Source: an uncultured Clostridia bacterium (GTDB lineage: Bacteria; Bacillota; Clostridia; Oscillospirales; CAG-272). From it: DNA of 7,553 nucleotides. This document shows, piece by piece, positions 5,125 to 7,553 of the stretch; the first letter of the stretch is position 1; the number at the start of each line of letters is the position of its first letter. Below the pieces are notes generated by a model, which saw only the letters and a list, made by a program, of their open reading frames with translations, did not search any database and had not been told where the DNA came from. A program made the position numbers and the translations under genes. The stretch lies in NCBI GenBank assembly GCA_937914815.1, contig CALDMI010000140.1, positions 1 through 7,553 of the forward strand, given 5' to 3'.

Positions 5125-7509
5125 ATGGAAGCTGAAAAAAGGCTTAAAAGAAAGAGCGGCTTTTTCGGGAGGGTCGCAGAAGCCGTGCGCTCGGGCGCAC
5201 GGAAGAGAAGAGAGGACGGTATGTCCGTCTTTGCGGATATAACCGTATTTATGATAGGACTTATATTTTCGAGGGGTCACCTCGTGTTCGGCTCGTACCC
5301 GCGCGCCCCGGCGTTTCTGCCGTCGCGCGTCTGGGTGGCGCTCGCCGGGGCGTGTATCGGCGCGCTGACGCTCGGGACCCCGGGGATAGTCTACGCCATG
5401 ATAGCGGTTATCGTGGTTTTCCTCCGGATAGTCATCTCCGGCGGCGTGGCGGGAAAGCAGGGAGAGGAGGAGACCCCGCGCCCGGTATTCTCGGACAGGC
5501 TGACACTGCGCATGTCCTGCTCGGTGATAGGCGGGTTTATCGCCGCGGTTTACGAGGTCCTCCTCTCCGGGCTTACGCTCACTTCGGTAGCGTTCGGAAT
5601 TTCAATGATACTTATTCCCCCGGCGCTGACGCTCGCGTTTGCGGGGCTGTTTGACGGTGGGGTAGACTTCCGCGAATTTTTCCGCGGAAAGGGCACGCTT
5701 TCACTCTCGGGGCTCGAAGCCAAAAAGAAATATGCCGCGGTGTTCTTTCAGTTTGCCGCGCTGGTATTTACATTCTTTATATCGCTTTCTCTTCGGGAGT
5801 ATGAGCTTTTCGGGATATCATCAGGCTACATATTCGCGTCGGCTGCGGCTCTGTTCGTCGCCCGGCGGTACGGCGCACTGCGTGGCGGGGCGATAGGCTT
5901 TGTCGCCGCACTTCCGCACTCGGCACTCTATTCCGCGGCGTATGCTCTCCTCGGCGTGAGCGCCGGGGTGTTATACTCCCTCGGCATAGCCTATGCGCTT
6001 ATCGGCGGTGGCGTGGTGGGCAGTCTCTGGTGCGCGTACACGGGGGGCGTGTACGGTTTTCTCGGGGTTTTTCCGGAGTATTGCCTTGCCTCAATAGTCT
6101 GCTTTCCGCTTCTTCGCCGGCTCGGTGTAATGCCGCAGACGCAGGAGAGCGCGGAGCCGGTATCCGGCGCCGCCGACATGGTCGGCACTATGGCGCTGTC
6201 TTATCGCAACCGGTGTGAGCGGCGGCTCGACGGTCTTGAATGTGCGCTCTCCTCCCTCTCCTCCGAAATGCATGAGGTGGGCGAGCGGGACGCAAAGCCG
6301 AACGATGACGAATACATGGATATTCTTCTTACCTCCGCCGCCCGTGCGAGCGGGCGGGGCGTCGACGACGGGGTTCTTGAAAAGCTCCTCTCGCCCGCTT
6401 TTACAAAGCTTCGTGCCGGGGCATGTGTCGACGCGGGCGAGCTTTTGTGCGTTGTCCCCGATCCTGCCTCTGCCGCGGCACTCTCGGATGAGATAAATGC
6501 GGCTGTCCGCGCGCTCCGGCAGAGCAAGGCACACCCCGCGCTCATAACGGCGGCAGAGGAATACCGCCTGTTTGCAAAAACACTGTCGGAGGCGCGCGCG
6601 GCGGACGCCGCGGAAAGGGAGGTAGACTCTGCGCTCTCGGAAAAGCTCGGCGAAGTTATGACGCGTCACGGAATACGGGGCGGCGTGATACGCGCATTCG
6701 GCGACAGGGCGCCGCACCTTATCGCGGCGGGGGAGGATGCAGACGGCTCGATTATGTCCTCCGGAGAATTTATAAAAGATATGGAGGAGAGTGCGGGCAT
6801 ACGCCTCGGCGCGCGTGAGTATTACCGCCGCGGTGGCACGGTACTTATGGAGTGCTCCTCGGAGAGCGCCTTTACGGCGGAGTCGGCATATGCGAGTGCC
6901 GCGGGAGAGGGCGGCGAGATCTCCGGGGACAGCGTCTCCTGCTTTGAGACCTCGGACGGGCGCTTTTTCGCCCTCGTCTCCGACGGAATGGGGCGCGGGA
7001 GCGTCGCGCACGACACATCGGAATTCTGTATTTCCTGCCTTTCGAAGCTGCTGTCCGCCGGGTGCGGGAAGAATACCGCGCTCGAGATACTCAATTCGCT
7101 GATACGCCAGAGAACGGGGGAGTGCTCCGCCACCGTCGACCTCTTCGAGTTCGACCTTGTGACCGGCTCCGCCTCATTCTGGAAGAGCGGCGCGGCGCCC
7201 TCGTTTGTGAAGCGCGGGGATTCGCTTTTCAGGATAAAGAGCCGCACCCTGCCGATAGGGCTCCTCGGCAATGTGGACGCAGAGCGCGTCAAGGTCGATG
7301 TCCGTCCGGAGGACTATGTGATAATGATTTCCGACGGGGTGAGCCAGTCCCCGGACGAGAGCCCGTGGCTCCTCGGGCTCCTCGGAGCCCCTCCGGTAAC
7401 CGACCCCTCGGACTATGCGAAAAGGATAATCGCGGCGGCGAAGAAAAACGGCGGCAGCCGCGACGACATGACCGCGGTCGTGGTTCGCCTGCGTGCAAGG
7501 CAAATATAA
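5125..7509 (+). CDS. spoIIE: Stage II sporulation protein E, membrane-bound PP2C-type phosphatase
   Basis: SpoIIE sits at the asymmetric septum, interacts with FtsZ, and dephosphorylates SpoIIAA-P to release sigma-F in the forespore. Counting from Met 5125 (794 residues; Bacillus SpoIIE has 827), about residues 34-330 hold roughly ten membrane segments, a linker/regulatory region spans 330-590, and the PP2C domain 595-790. Visible PP2C motifs are GDS (601-603), SDGMGRG (619-625, metal ligand Asp620), ISDGV (735-739, Asp737) and RDDMT (779-783). SpoIIE-like words SFVKRGD and LPIGL lie between them. The start is uncertain. ATG 5125 gives MEAEKRL, resembling the Bacillus start MEKAERR, and lies after a TATAAT (5046-5051) and AGGGGAGG (5105-5112, 12 nt away). 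GTG 5014 would add 37 non-conserved residues and has an excellent ribosome binding site. ATG 5113 abuts the site too closely. The linker appears to lack the Cys-x2-Cys...Cys-Trp cluster of Bacillus SpoIIE. The gene forms its own unit after the terminator. Confidence 0.95.
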   Translation: MEAEKRLKRKSGFFGRVAEAVRSGARKRREDGMSVFADITVFMIGLIFSRGHLVFGSYPRAPAFLPSRVWVALAGACIGALTLGTPGIVYAMIAVIVVFLRIVISGGVAGKQGEEETPRPVFSDRLTLRMSCSVIGGFIAAVYEVLLSGLTLTSVAFGISMILIPPALTLAFAGLFDGGVDFREFFRGKGTLSLSGLEAKKKYAAVFFQFAALVFTFFISLSLREYELFGISSGYIFASAAALFVARRYGALRGGAIGFVAALPHSALYSAAYALLGVSAGVLYSLGIAYALIGGGVVGSLWCAYTGGVYGFLGVFPEYCLASIVCFPLLRRLGVMPQTQESAEPVSGAADMVGTMALSYRNRCERRLDGLECALSSLSSEMHEVGERDAKPNDDEYMDILLTSAARASGRGVDDGVLEKLLSPAFTKLRAGACVDAGELLCVVPDPASAAALSDEINAAVRALRQSKAHPALITAAEEYRLFAKTLSEARAADAAEREVDSALSEKLGEVMTRHGIRGGVIRAFGDRAPHLIAAGEDADGSIMSSGEFIKDMEESAGIRLGAREYYRRGGTVLMECSSESAFTAESAYASAAGEGGEISGDSVSCFETSDGRFFALVSDGMGRGSVAHDTSEFCISCLSKLLSAGCGKNTALEILNSLIRQRTGECSATVDLFEFDLVTGSASFWKSGAAPSFVKRGDSLFRIKSRTLPIGLLGNVDAERVKVDVRPEDYVIMISDGVSQSPDESPWLLGLLGAPPVTDPSDYAKRIIAAAKKNGGSRDDMTAVVVRLRARQI

Positions 7510-7553
7510 CCGCCCCCGCGGAAAAATTTTCTTTTTACTCCTTGACAAGCATA
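7510..7553 (+). other. Downstream end of window, partial promoter-like word
   Basis: After the spoIIE stop there is no convincing terminator: the GC-rich stretch at 7511-7521 is followed by GAAAAATTTTC, whose 5-bp arms are too weak. TTGACA at 7542-7547 is a perfect -35 hexamer whose -10 would lie beyond the window, so the next gene may have its own promoter. Confidence 0.25.

Noticed and set aside
6091..7011. 306-residue open frame on the - strand inside spoIIE
   Set aside because: A shadow frame from GC-rich coding sequence; the + strand has clear SpoIIE PP2C motifs throughout.
7511..7535. Possible terminator after spoIIE
   Set aside because: No stable GC stem adjoins the T-rich stretch; only a 5-bp GAAAA/TTTTC pairing exists.

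Overview
The window reads as a piece of chromosome from an endospore-forming Firmicute, most likely a gut-type Clostridia lineage. The clearest marker is a full-length SpoIIE (C-terminal gene), the sporulation phosphatase that activates sigma-F. Genes are GC-rich in third positions with many ATA (Ile), CTC and CGC codons, while the gene-free DNA is strikingly AT-rich. All four convincing genes lie on the + strand. No species can be named from the sequence alone.

Layout. Positions 1-1442 hold no convincing protein gene. They begin with a T-rich stretch (about 1-520). Then come an orphan promoter-like site with an embedded palindrome (598-628), a second extended -10 promoter-like site (774-802), a degenerate 12-bp tandem repeat array (921-1046), an AT-rich hairpin (1147-1165), two inverted near-palindromes that match the Spo0A box (1198-1242), and short repeats leading up to the first gene. 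Positions 1443-2807 encode a histidine phosphatase (phosphoglycerate-mutase-like) with an unusual, low-complexity N-terminal extension of about 235 residues. After a 59-nt gap containing an 18-bp perfect palindrome comes a membrane-anchored glycerophosphodiester phosphodiesterase (2867-3730). Its stop overlaps by 4 nt the start of a THUMP-domain RNA methyltransferase (3727-4854). A strong intrinsic terminator (4925-4971) ends that unit. SpoIIE follows as its own transcription unit, with a probable start at 5125 and an upstream in-frame GTG alternative at 5014.

How the genes relate. The phosphatase, phosphodiesterase and methyltransferase look like a housekeeping cluster of phosphoester/phospholipid turnover and rRNA modification; only the last two are clearly translationally coupled. 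SpoIIE is separated by the terminator and has its own promoter-like sequence. I do not see a clearly new defence or mobile system. The most unusual items are the repeat-bearing gene-free region, which could encode a non-coding RNA, and the long extension on the histidine phosphatase.
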